Positions 1 through 6,390 of a DNA stretch of 6,549 nucleotides are shown in pieces. The notes beneath the pieces are model-generated. The model was given only the letters and a program-made list of their open reading frames with translations. It had not been told where the DNA came from and made no database searches. This DNA comes from Bacteroidota bacterium (GTDB lineage Bacteria; Bacteroidota; Bacteroidia; Bacteroidales; JAKIYJ01), in the NCBI GenBank assembly GCA_022708585.1, contig JAKIYJ010000086.1, forward strand, positions 1 to 6,549, written 5' to 3'. Each line of letters begins with the position of its first letter. Position 1 is the first letter of the stretch. The position numbers and the translations under genes are program-made.

Positions 1-73
1 CTTTTACAAGTTTTGAAAATTTTAATCTATCTAATTTTGAAATTATTTGAGAAAATAAAGTTATATTTGTCAT
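1..73 (-). CDS. Transposase N-terminus, probable IS4-type (DUF4372-like), partial
   Basis: An open frame starts with ATG at 73-71 and runs leftward off the window with no stop, giving 24 complete codons that begin MTNITLFSQIISKLDR and continue LKFSKLVK. This pattern (short start, FSQII, a basic stretch, then F-x-K-LVK) resembles the N-terminal region of Bacteroidetes IS4-family transposases carrying a DUF4372-type leader domain. That is remembered family knowledge, not a search. No catalytic DDE residue lies inside the window, so activity cannot be judged. There is no Shine-Dalgarno motif. The upstream leader holds a fold-back ending one base before the ATG. The alternative is a chance open frame in AT-rich DNA, but the resemblance and the structured leader both argue for a real gene. 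Confidence 0.55.
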   Translation of the reverse strand, partial: MTNITLFSQIISKLDRLKFSKLVK

Positions 74-74
74 G

Positions 75-134
75 AGAAAGGGGGTTTTTTGTTACCTCAA
101 AGGTAATCTTTGAGTTTTAAAAACTACCCTTTCT
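75..134 (-). promoter_or_regulatory. Fold-back leader of the transposase gene
   Basis: On the minus strand AGAAAGGG (134-127) can pair with CCCTTTCT (82-75), ending one base before the transposase ATG. Inside it are two mutually exclusive small hairpins: TTACCT/AGGTAA at 92-97 and 101-106, or CTCAAAG/CTTTGAG at 97-103 and 109-115. A transcript entering from outside the element would carry both arms and could bury the start codon. One that begins inside would lack the 5' arm. This matches the known logic of IS10 and IS50, which suppress transposase made from read-through RNA. The pairing is seen in the sequence; the function is inferred. Confidence 0.45.
98..105 (-). promoter_or_regulatory. 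Candidate transposase -7 promoter box
   Basis: The minus strand reads TACCTTTG, an exact match to the Bacteroidetes -7 consensus TAnnTTTG. No TTTG is found at the expected -33 distance, so this is a weak or partial promoter call. Transcription would start near 90, between the two arms of the fold-back, giving a leader of about 17 bases to the ATG at 73. Confidence 0.35.
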
Positions 135-176
135 TTTTTAATTGTTTAGGACGCTATTGAAAAAAAATATATTTTA

Positions 177-208
177 TTTGTTTTATAATAATAAATTATT
201 TTACTTTG
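177..208 (+). promoter_or_regulatory. Promoter of the acpP-fabF-rnc operon (Bacteroidetes type)
   Basis: TTTG at 177-180 is separated by 20 bases from TTACTTTG at 201-208. This fits the Bacteroidetes sigma consensus, TTTG then 19-21 bases then TAnnTTTG, with one mismatch (T for A at the second position of the -7 box). Transcription would start around 213-216, leaving a leader of about 20-25 bases before the acpP ATG at 237. No other match of similar quality was noticed between the IS-like end and acpP. Confidence 0.6.
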
Positions 209-236
209 CACACAATTTAACCAAAAAATTAAAAAA

Positions 237-473
237 ATGTCAGATATTTCAACAAGAGTAAAAGCAATCATCGTCGATAAACTTGGCGTTGATGAAAAAG
301 AAGTTACACCTGAAGCAAGTTTTACAACCGATTTAGGTGCTGATTCATTAGATACTGTTGAATTAATTATGGAATTTGAAAAAGAATTCAATATAGCAAT
401 ACCTGATGATCAGACAGAAAAAATAGGTACAGTGGGAGAAGCTATTGCCTATATTGAAAATAATGCCAAGTAA
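237..473 (+). CDS. acpP: Acyl carrier protein
   Basis: This 78-residue acidic protein carries growing acyl chains during type II fatty acid synthesis in the cytoplasm. Ser37 in the motif GADSLDTVEL is the attachment site for the 4'-phosphopantetheine arm added by holo-ACP synthase. The helix II region after it (LDTVELIMEFEKEF) is the conserved acidic face that docks with partner enzymes such as FabF. Length and the whole fold pattern are typical, with no missing residue. The ATG at 237 follows an A-rich leader (AATTAAAAAA) and no Shine-Dalgarno site, the usual arrangement in Bacteroidetes. It is the first gene of the operon, 19 bases before fabF, and the promoter at 177-208 probably drives the set. 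Many Bacteroidetes have purN upstream of acpP; here an IS-like end is found instead. Confidence 0.98.
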   Translation: MSDISTRVKAIIVDKLGVDEKEVTPEASFTTDLGADSLDTVELIMEFEKEFNIAIPDDQTEKIGTVGEAIAYIENNAK

Positions 474-492
474 ATTTTAATTTTGGGATTTA

Positions 493-1746
493 ATGGAATT
501 AAAACGAGTAGTTGTAACGGGTATCGGTGCAATAACTCCATTGGGTAATTCAGTTGAAGAAACATGGGCAGGATTGCTTAATGGTGTATCGGGTGCTGGA
601 ATTATCACAAAATTTGATGCTTCAAAATTTAAAGCACAAATAGCTTGCGAAGTTAAAGGTTTTAATATAGAAAAATATTTAGATAGAAAAGAAGCTCGTA
701 AATTGGACCTTTATGCTCAATATGCTATTGCTACCGCAAACGATGCTATTACTGATTCAAACCTTAACCTTGATAAAATAAACAAGAACAGAGCCGGGGT
801 AATATGGGGCTCGGGAATAGGTGGATTAATAACTTTTTTTGAAGAAGTCAGCGCTTTCGTAAAAGGCGATGGAACACCAAGATTTAATCCATTCTTTATT
901 CCTAAAATGATAGCTGATATTGCAGCAGGTCATATCTCTATAAGATTTGGTTTTAAAGGGCCCAATTTTACTACTACATCTGCTTGCGCTTCTTCTGCTA
1001 ATGCACTTGTAGATGCATTTAATTATATACGACTGGGAAAAGCCGATATTTTTGTAACTGGTGGTTCCGAAGCAGCTATAAATCAGGCAGGTATTGGGGG
1101 CTTTAACGCTATGCACGCAATATCCACGCGTAATGATGATCCTGAAACAGCTTCACGACCCTTTGATAAAGACCGCGATGGCTTTGTCCTTGGTGAAGGC
1201 GGTGGCGCATTAATCTTTGAAGAACTTGAACACGCACTCAAAAGAGGAGCTAAAATTTATGCCGAAGTAGCTGGCTGTGGACTGTCTGCTGATGCATACC
1301 ACATCACTTCACCTCACCCCGAAGGCGAAGGAGCTGCCCTCGTTATGCAACTTGCTCTTGACGACGCTAATATGAAACCAGAAGATATTGACCATATTAA
1401 TACTCACGGTACTTCCACTCCACTTGGAGACATCGCAGAAGTAAAAGCTATTAATAGAATTTTCGATAAACATGTTCCCCAAATCAATATTAATTCTACA
1501 AAATCTATGACAGGTCATCTTCTGGGAGCCACAGGTGCCGTAGAATCTATTGCCTCTTTACTCGCCATCTATTACGACATAGTACCTCCTACTATTAACA
1601 TTTCTAATCTTGATCCCGAAATTCCTTCTTATTTTAATTTCACAATTGACAAGGCTGTTAAACGTAAAGTTAATGCGGCTATGAGTAATACTTTCGGATT
1701 CGGAGGGCATAACGTTTCTATTATATTTAAAAAATATCTTAATTAA
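493..1746 (+). CDS. fabF: Beta-ketoacyl-ACP synthase II
   Basis: This 417-residue condensing enzyme joins malonyl-ACP to an acyl-ACP, releasing CO2 and extending the chain by two carbons. The thiolase-fold catalytic set is complete: Cys165 in TTSACASSAN is the acyl acceptor, His305 in NTHGTSTP and His342 in TKSMTGHLLG drive decarboxylation, and Lys337 lies in the same STKSMTG loop. Each is offset by two from the E. coli FabF numbering (163, 303, 340, 335). The C-terminal FGFGGHN loop (401-407) is the gating segment near the active site. His-His rather than Cys-His-Asn separates it from FabH. FabF is preferred over FabB because of the overall similarity to E. coli FabF and the placement next to acpP. 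ATG at 493 gives the normal N-terminus (KRVVVTGIGAITPLG). It is co-transcribed with acpP, and the gap to rnc is about 19 bases. Confidence 0.97.
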   Translation: MELKRVVVTGIGAITPLGNSVEETWAGLLNGVSGAGIITKFDASKFKAQIACEVKGFNIEKYLDRKEARKLDLYAQYAIATANDAITDSNLNLDKINKNRAGVIWGSGIGGLITFFEEVSAFVKGDGTPRFNPFFIPKMIADIAAGHISIRFGFKGPNFTTTSACASSANALVDAFNYIRLGKADIFVTGGSEAAINQAGIGGFNAMHAISTRNDDPETASRPFDKDRDGFVLGEGGGALIFEELEHALKRGAKIYAEVAGCGLSADAYHITSPHPEGEGAALVMQLALDDANMKPEDIDHINTHGTSTPLGDIAEVKAINRIFDKHVPQININSTKSMTGHLLGATGAVESIASLLAIYYDIVPPTINISNLDPEIPSYFNFTIDKAVKRKVNAAMSNTFGFGGHNVSIIFKKYLN

Positions 1747-1765
1747 TAGAATAACTTTTTTATTA

Positions 1766-2494
1766 TTGGTTCATTTGTTTAAAAAAATAACAATCAGCTT
1801 TTCTCCCCAAAAAGATTTATATAAGGCTATTTTTAAACTTCTGGGATTTTACCCCCATAATATATCTTTATACCAACTGGCATTCACACATAAATCACAA
1901 TCACTGAATATGTGTAATGGCACTAAAATTTGTAATGAAAGACTTGAATATCTCGGCGATGCTGTCCTTGGTGCTGTTATAGCCAATTACCTCTTTAAAC
2001 GTTTCCCGTATGAGGATGAAGGCTTCCTTACCGAAATACGTTCCAGAATAGTATGCAGAAACAATCTTAATAAATTAGCCGAAAATCTTGATTTACACAA
2101 GTTTATTCTTGCTGATAAAGATAGTAACAATAAAGCAAAATTCCTTAAAGCTAATGCTTTTGAGGCTCTTATTGGTGCAATATTTCTCGATAAAGGTTAT
2201 GACTTTACTCAAAAAATTATTGTTGATAAAATAATACGTAACTATATAAATATTGACGAACTTATTGAAAATGACACTAATTATAAATCGAAACTTATTG
2301 AATATGCTCAAAAAGAGAAAAAAAGTATAGAGTTTAGAGTTTCAAAAACAATAGGCAGTGGATTTGGAAAGCAATATGTTGTTAATGTTACTATAAATGG
2401 TAAGATTATCGGGAAAGGACAAGATACTTCCATAAAAGGTGCTGAACAAAACGCAGCTAAAGAAGCCCTTTCTATTATCGGTATTAATGAATAA
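1766..2494 (+). CDS. rnc: Ribonuclease III
   Basis: This double-strand-specific endonuclease processes rRNA precursors and structured RNAs. At 242 residues it is close to the family norm. The RNase III domain spans about 20-165, with the signature NERLEYLGDAVL at 57-68, which supplies Glu58, Glu61 and Asp65. The second metal-binding segment is KANAFEALIGAIFLD (128-142) with catalytic Glu133; the position equivalent to E. coli Asp114 is Asn130. A double-stranded RNA-binding domain follows at about 173-240 (YKSKLIEYAQK ... GAEQNAAKEAL). No ATG is available: the first in-frame Met is residue 49, inside the nuclease domain. TTG at 1766 is the best start, while TTG at 1775 and ATT at 1742 (overlapping the fabF stop) are alternatives. 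It lies third in the acpP operon, the conserved Bacteroidetes position. Confidence 0.95.
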   Translation: MVHLFKKITISFSPQKDLYKAIFKLLGFYPHNISLYQLAFTHKSQSLNMCNGTKICNERLEYLGDAVLGAVIANYLFKRFPYEDEGFLTEIRSRIVCRNNLNKLAENLDLHKFILADKDSNNKAKFLKANAFEALIGAIFLDKGYDFTQKIIVDKIIRNYINIDELIENDTNYKSKLIEYAQKEKKSIEFRVSKTIGSGFGKQYVVNVTINGKIIGKGQDTSIKGAEQNAAKEALSIIGINE

Positions 2495-2517
2495 TTTTAA
2501 TTTCTTTATTATTCAAA

Positions 2518-2970
2518 ATGAACAAAATAAATCTTGTACAAAACCTCGCGAAAGAGGTTGATATGATTGGCATATCAACAAGTTTAAAAGATTATCGGCT
2601 TTCTTTATTTATTAATAATACTTTCTCTCTGTGTCTTAAAAAATTAAATGATTTTGATGCTGATTATATTGTAAAAAAAGATAATTCCAGATTTTCTGTA
2701 TATTATTATAATGATATTGACAACTTAACTAAATATTTTTTACTTTCAAATAAATGTAATTTGTCTGTTTTAATACCTTCATACAAACAAGCTGATTTTT
2801 TTATGATAATGTTAAGTTCTGTATTAAAAAATAATACTGATGAGATTATTAATAAAATAAAAAAAATTAAAAATATTCAAACAGCTTTCCCGGTTGATAA
2901 ATCTCAAATTAAAATATTTAATTCATTAATTAATGGATTAACTTACCATTTAGAAATAAATACTATGTAA
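2518..2970 (+). CDS. IPExxxVDY family protein (diverged motif)
   Basis: This 150-residue protein has no known enzymatic function. It belongs, by position and by motif, to the Bacteroidetes IPExxxVDY family, which commonly follows rnc. The family's naming motif appears here as IPSYKQADF (86-94): Ile, Pro and Asp are kept, while Glu, Val and Tyr are replaced by Ser, Ala and Phe. No signal peptide, membrane segment or metal site is evident; the C-terminal third has a Lys/Ile-rich helix-like stretch (INKIKKIKNI). ATG at 2518 is 23 bases after the rnc stop, with no Shine-Dalgarno motif. The coding sequence is noticeably more AT-rich than fabF. In many relatives pyk follows this gene; here a palindromic repeat and a convergent gene follow. 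Family assignment is by motif and synteny only. Confidence 0.8.
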   Translation: MNKINLVQNLAKEVDMIGISTSLKDYRLSLFINNTFSLCLKKLNDFDADYIVKKDNSRFSVYYYNDIDNLTKYFLLSNKCNLSVLIPSYKQADFFMIMLSSVLKNNTDEIINKIKKIKNIQTAFPVDKSQIKIFNSLINGLTYHLEINTM

Positions 2971-2972
2971 AC

Positions 2973-3126
2973 TAATTAGTGTTTGTCCATAATGTCCGAT
3001 TTCATCGTTATTCTCAGCCTTCAAATCAGTCATGTACTTTAGTACACTCCTGATTTTCAGGCTATCGAAACCTCGAACTCGAACATTCTGAAACAAACTC
3101 TTAACTTTATGGACAGACACTAATTA
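2973..3126. repeat. 154-base imperfect palindrome, MITE-like, between convergent genes
   Basis: The terminal repeats at 2973-2992 and 3107-3126 match in inverted orientation at 19 of 20 positions (TAATTAGTGT then TTGTCCATAA on the left; the right has C for one T). Nested inside are further pairings: AGCCT 3016-3020 with AGGCT 3059-3063, AAATCAG 3023-3029 with CTGATTT 3050-3056, and TGTACT 3033-3038 with AGTACA 3041-3046 around a two-base loop. The right arm has about 20 extra bases (near 3087-3106). The outermost TAATTA is itself a palindrome, so it may be the end of the repeat or a duplicated target site. There is no coding capacity. It starts three bases after the preceding stop and ends eight bases before the convergent stop, so it fills almost the whole 164-base gap and could serve both genes as a terminator. 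A non-autonomous mobile element is the likeliest explanation; the family is unknown to me. Confidence 0.7.
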
Positions 3127-3134
3127 ATCAATAA

Positions 3135-6100
3135 TCATTTAAAGGCATTTTCAGGCAATCCGTCTCCATTAAGGCTTAATCTTGTAAGATATTCAGGAGT
3201 ATTTTTCCCTGATACTTTATCTACATATAATTTTGCAAGATATTGCCCAAGCATAAAGCCTTGCCCTCTCAACCCAAGAAATAAACCTGCATCAGGGTCA
3301 ATAATCATTCTGGGTTCAGTATAATAACCAGCCCATACAGCCTGAAAACCCACAGAAGATAATATAGGCAACCATGTAACAAACACTTCTGATATTATTT
3401 CCAAAAATTCTTTAGAATTTGTTTTTATATTTTTAGCTGCTTCGTGATATTCATTAAAAGGTGAAGCGCAGCCAATGACTTGCCCTGTGTCACCTAACTG
3501 TTGCCCATAGACTGCTGAAAATCCCTTGTAATTTCTTCTATCTATGAGCATATCCAATGGCAGACCATTAATTCCCAACATTGGTAAACGACGGGTAATA
3601 AAAGCCTGATGTTTCACAGGATAAAGCCCTGTTTCAAATCCCATCTGACGAGCAAACTTTTCACCTTCACTACCTAAAGCATTGATAAAATGAAATGCTT
3701 CGTATTCTATAAATTTGTTATTATGAGTTTTGACAACTGCTTCATAAATATTATTGTCTCGATGCACTTCTACAAGTTCACAATCTTCCAATATCTTTCC
3801 CCCCTTGCAAATGCCAATATGGCGAATAATGTCAATCACTTTACCCGGTGTAGCCTGCCAACATTCTCTCGTAATCAAGGCTGAAATATAATTTTTTGAT
3901 AAATCTGGATTTATATAATTAGATATTTCGTTCTGAAATTTGTCTGGTGTAACAAGATAAGCATCCGACCATTTTGTTGACTCTTCAAGTGCAGCATTCA
4001 TTTCTGCATTATGAGCAAAATTAACATATCGAGTTTGCCTGAAATCTATATTTGCAATATTTTGCAGTTCCCTGAATATTTCCAGATTATGTCGTGCTAT
4101 ATCTGCAATTTCAGGTACACTGAAAGCAGGTCTTCCACCGGCAATATTACGCCAGGATGAACCATGACCATAATTTATTAAAATTGGTTTTACCCCCGCT
4201 TCCGAAAAGTAACGAAACAAAGCACTTCCACCTATACCTCCACCAGATATTAAAAAATCTACCTTTTTTTTCTTAATATTATTATTAACTCCATAGATAT
4301 AAATATTTTTTTTGTTTTCGGAAGGGAAAACATCTCCTATTGCAATTTGATTTGCCAAAGGAGCTCTGGGAACTGGGTCTCCTGTAATACTTATTCCTTC
4401 AGCAATAAGAATATTTTTTAATCTGCTAATACATCTTTTACCTCGACATATTCCCATTCCAAGTCGAGTAATATGTTTTACTTCATCTATTGAAATAAGT
4501 TTTCTGTTACCAATTTTTGTTAAAATATCATCATAAGTAACATCATCGCAATGACATATAAATTTTTCTGCTTTATCATCATAATGTGTATCAATAAAAT
4601 TGAGAGGAGTGGGGTAAGCATCTTTAATAATAAATCCTCTTACTTTTCTAAGTTCCTTACTTTTAATGTTATTGGCTTTTATTCTTACAACATTAGTTTT
4701 ATTGGGTTTAAAAAGTATTTTTTCCACTACTCCGTCATCAAGTATATTTGAAAAATTATCTACAAGAAAAACTTCTGAATTTTCATTAACTTCATATTCA
4801 ACAGGCAAAAACACTTTTGAATTTTTTTCATTATAACCAAAAATAGCCAATCCTGGACATTGATAAATACATTCAAGGCAGCCTGTGCATTTTTCAAAAT
4901 CAATCACAGGTATAGTATTAGTAGAAGTTTTGGTAATAGCTTTGTTAGGACAGGCGAACTCGCAAGGATTGCAAGCGAATCCATAAAGGCAGTCAATAAT
5001 TACATAAGGTTTTTCAGTTGCTCGCTGATCTGAGGGTTCATAAACATTATCCTTAATTTTAATTGGATGTTGTTGCGAATCAATATATTCTTTTGAAATG
5101 CTTAAAAATTCATCATAATTAATTTTTTTGTTAAGTTCCTGTAAAACCTCATAAGCAACTTGTTTGCCTTTCAGTACAGCACTTGTACCCTCACCTATTT
5201 TAGTAGCATCGCCTGCGCTGTAACAGTGTCGCCCAAACACTTCATTTCCCTTAATAATAAGCTGGTCGTCTGGGACGAGACCAGTACATATATTTATAGC
5301 ATCAATACCTGTAAGGATTTTTTCAGTTCCTTTAATGGGATTAAAATTTTCACATTTTGCAATAATGGCTCCCGTTACTTTCTGATGTTTTTCATCTGGG
5401 ATAGCTTTTAAAAGCATGCAAGAGGTAAGGATAGGAATACCAGATCGTCGAATTCTATTTGCCTGTACATTAAATCCACCTTCAAAAGGTTGAGCTTCAA
5501 TAATTGCCTTAACCTTAGCACCTGCCTGCATTAACTGGTAAGAAGTAAGATATCCTATGTTTCCTGCCCCTACGGTTAAAATATTTTTTCCCAATAAAGT
5601 CAGTTCCAGGTTCATCATTTTCTGAATCACAGCAGCAGTATATACACCAGGCAAATCATCGTTTTCAAAGACAGGCATAAAAGGGATTGCTCCTGTAGCT
5701 ACAATAAGAATTTCAGCATCTATAAAATATATTTCGCTGGTATTAATATTTTTCACTGCCAGTCTTTTATTATCAAATATATCCCAAACGGTAGAATTAA
5801 GAAATATTCCCTCTGTATTATTTCCAGCAAGATTTTTAGCTATGTCAAAGCCTCGCATTCCACCATATTTTTTTTCTTTTTCAAAAAAGAAAAATTGATG
5901 TGTCTGCATCAGAAACTGACCGCCAATTTTTGAGTTATTATCTATAACTATATTATTGATATTATGATTATTAAGTATATCACGAGCAGCAAGTCCTGCC
6001 GGTCCTGCACCAATAATAGCAACAGTTGTTTTATATATTTTTATTGGATTATCATAAAATTGTACTGCGGCAGGGATATAATCTCTGGGTAATTCTGCAA

Positions 6101-6368
6101 CTTCTTTAATTCCATCAACTGGTGTAATACAAATTCTTTTAATTTGTCCATCAACCAGCATTTCGCACGCTCCACATTTACCTATACCGCATTGCAAACT
6201 GCGTTCACGATGTTTAAGGCTATGGCTATGGATTGGATACCCTGCCTGATGGAGTGCGGCGGCTATTGTAAAACCTTTATCTCCTACAACAGTTTTACCA
6301 TTAAATAAAAAAGAATGCTGTTCAGACTTTTGAATTTCAATAATTGGGTGTCTGCTAATTTTGTCCAT
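3135..6368 (-). CDS. Single-chain iron-sulfur flavoprotein dehydrogenase (HcnABC/opine oxidase/proline dehydrogenase-like fusion)
   Basis: This 1077-residue, probably cytoplasmic protein has five modules. (1) A 2Fe-2S ferredoxin, about 15-100: Cys60, 65, 68, 80. (2) An FAD/pyridine-nucleotide-type oxidoreductase, about 113-412: GAGPAG at 120-125, a second Rossmann motif GAGNIG at 267-272, and the FAD closing motif SAGDATKIG, with no CxxC disulfide. (3) A two-cluster ferredoxin: Cys460, 466, 469, 473 and Cys494, 497, 500, 504. (4) A BFD-like 2Fe-2S domain: Cys605, 607, 641, 646. (5) A DAO-type amine or amino acid dehydrogenase, about 703-1055: GGGIGG at 709-714 and a C-terminal flavin-binding segment GLRGQGFMLG. 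Modules 1, 2+4 and 5 match HcnA, HcnB and HcnC in order, and likewise opine oxidase or (hydroxy)proline dehydrogenase subunits. The likely role is oxidation of a C-N bond in an amino acid or imino acid, with electrons passed through the clusters. The substrate is unknown. ATG at 6368 gives the usual RHPI start, 22 bases after the mutase stop. Confidence 0.9.
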   Translation of the reverse strand: MDKISRHPIIEIQKSEQHSFLFNGKTVVGDKGFTIAAALHQAGYPIHSHSLKHRERSLQCGIGKCGACEMLVDGQIKRICITPVDGIKEVAELPRDYIPAAVQFYDNPIKIYKTTVAIIGAGPAGLAARDILNNHNINNIVIDNNSKIGGQFLMQTHQFFFFEKEKKYGGMRGFDIAKNLAGNNTEGIFLNSTVWDIFDNKRLAVKNINTSEIYFIDAEILIVATGAIPFMPVFENDDLPGVYTAAVIQKMMNLELTLLGKNILTVGAGNIGYLTSYQLMQAGAKVKAIIEAQPFEGGFNVQANRIRRSGIPILTSCMLLKAIPDEKHQKVTGAIIAKCENFNPIKGTEKILTGIDAINICTGLVPDDQLIIKGNEVFGRHCYSAGDATKIGEGTSAVLKGKQVAYEVLQELNKKINYDEFLSISKEYIDSQQHPIKIKDNVYEPSDQRATEKPYVIIDCLYGFACNPCEFACPNKAITKTSTNTIPVIDFEKCTGCLECIYQCPGLAIFGYNEKNSKVFLPVEYEVNENSEVFLVDNFSNILDDGVVEKILFKPNKTNVVRIKANNIKSKELRKVRGFIIKDAYPTPLNFIDTHYDDKAEKFICHCDDVTYDDILTKIGNRKLISIDEVKHITRLGMGICRGKRCISRLKNILIAEGISITGDPVPRAPLANQIAIGDVFPSENKKNIYIYGVNNNIKKKKVDFLISGGGIGGSALFRYFSEAGVKPILINYGHGSSWRNIAGGRPAFSVPEIADIARHNLEIFRELQNIANIDFRQTRYVNFAHNAEMNAALEESTKWSDAYLVTPDKFQNEISNYINPDLSKNYISALITRECWQATPGKVIDIIRHIGICKGGKILEDCELVEVHRDNNIYEAVVKTHNNKFIEYEAFHFINALGSEGEKFARQMGFETGLYPVKHQAFITRRLPMLGINGLPLDMLIDRRNYKGFSAVYGQQLGDTGQVIGCASPFNEYHEAAKNIKTNSKEFLEIISEVFVTWLPILSSVGFQAVWAGYYTEPRMIIDPDAGLFLGLRGQGFMLGQYLAKLYVDKVSGKNTPEYLTRLSLNGDGLPENAFK

Positions 6369-6390
6369 AATGTAAATAAGTAGATTAAGT

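Larger units (their letters stand above)
75..139 (+). terminator. Possible rightward intrinsic terminator
   Basis: Read on the plus strand, the outer 8-base stem (AGAAAGGG at 75-82 with CCCTTTCT at 127-134) is followed by a T-run through 139. It could stop rightward transcription coming out of the IS before the acpP promoter. The large internal region (44 bases, itself foldable) and the modest GC content of the stem make this uncertain. The same bases also form the transposase leader structure. Confidence 0.35.
1..159 (-). mobile_element. Partial insertion sequence, one end only
   Basis: The left edge looks like one end of an IS element whose body lies outside the window. It comprises the start of a leftward transposase reading frame (1-73), a structured untranslated leader (75-134) and a possible outer boundary near 141-159, where the minus strand reads CAATAGCGTCCTAAACAAT. 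The boundary is only a guess: the other end of the element is not visible, so no terminal inverted repeat or target duplication can be matched. The acpP promoter elements begin just outside this boundary, so the insertion, if real, sits immediately upstream of an essential operon without removing its promoter. Confidence 0.4.

Noticed and set aside
146..391. Minus-strand open frame over the acpP promoter and first half of acpP
   Set aside because: It is antisense to a clear acpP gene, with low-complexity Ser/Ile/Tyr-rich content and no recognisable domain; a shadow frame.
826..1518. Two minus-strand open frames inside fabF
   Set aside because: They overlap an intact FabF frame with all catalytic residues; their translations show no family pattern.
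2093..2311. Minus-strand open frame inside rnc
   Set aside because: AT-rich antisense frame lying over conserved RNase III sequence; no independent support.
2973..3126. Integron attC site or CRISPR-type repeat
   Set aside because: The palindrome lacks the GTTRRRY/RYYYAAC core pair of attC sites, there is no cassette array, and no spaced direct repeats exist.
4860..5030. Possible gene boundary (separate ferredoxin gene) inside the large minus-strand frame
   Set aside because: The frame is continuous with no stop codon, and the ferredoxin cysteines are in phase with both neighbouring domains, so a true fusion is the simpler reading.
3690..5411. Three short plus-strand open frames inside the large flavoprotein gene
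   Set aside because: All lie antisense to conserved domains; Phe/Tyr/Ile-rich translations are typical of reversed AT-rich coding sequence.
6369..6390. Separate promoter or cobalamin riboswitch for the flavoprotein gene
   Set aside because: The 22-base gap is too short for a riboswitch and contains no TAnnTTTG element on the minus strand; any B12 control would lie upstream of the mutase, outside the window.
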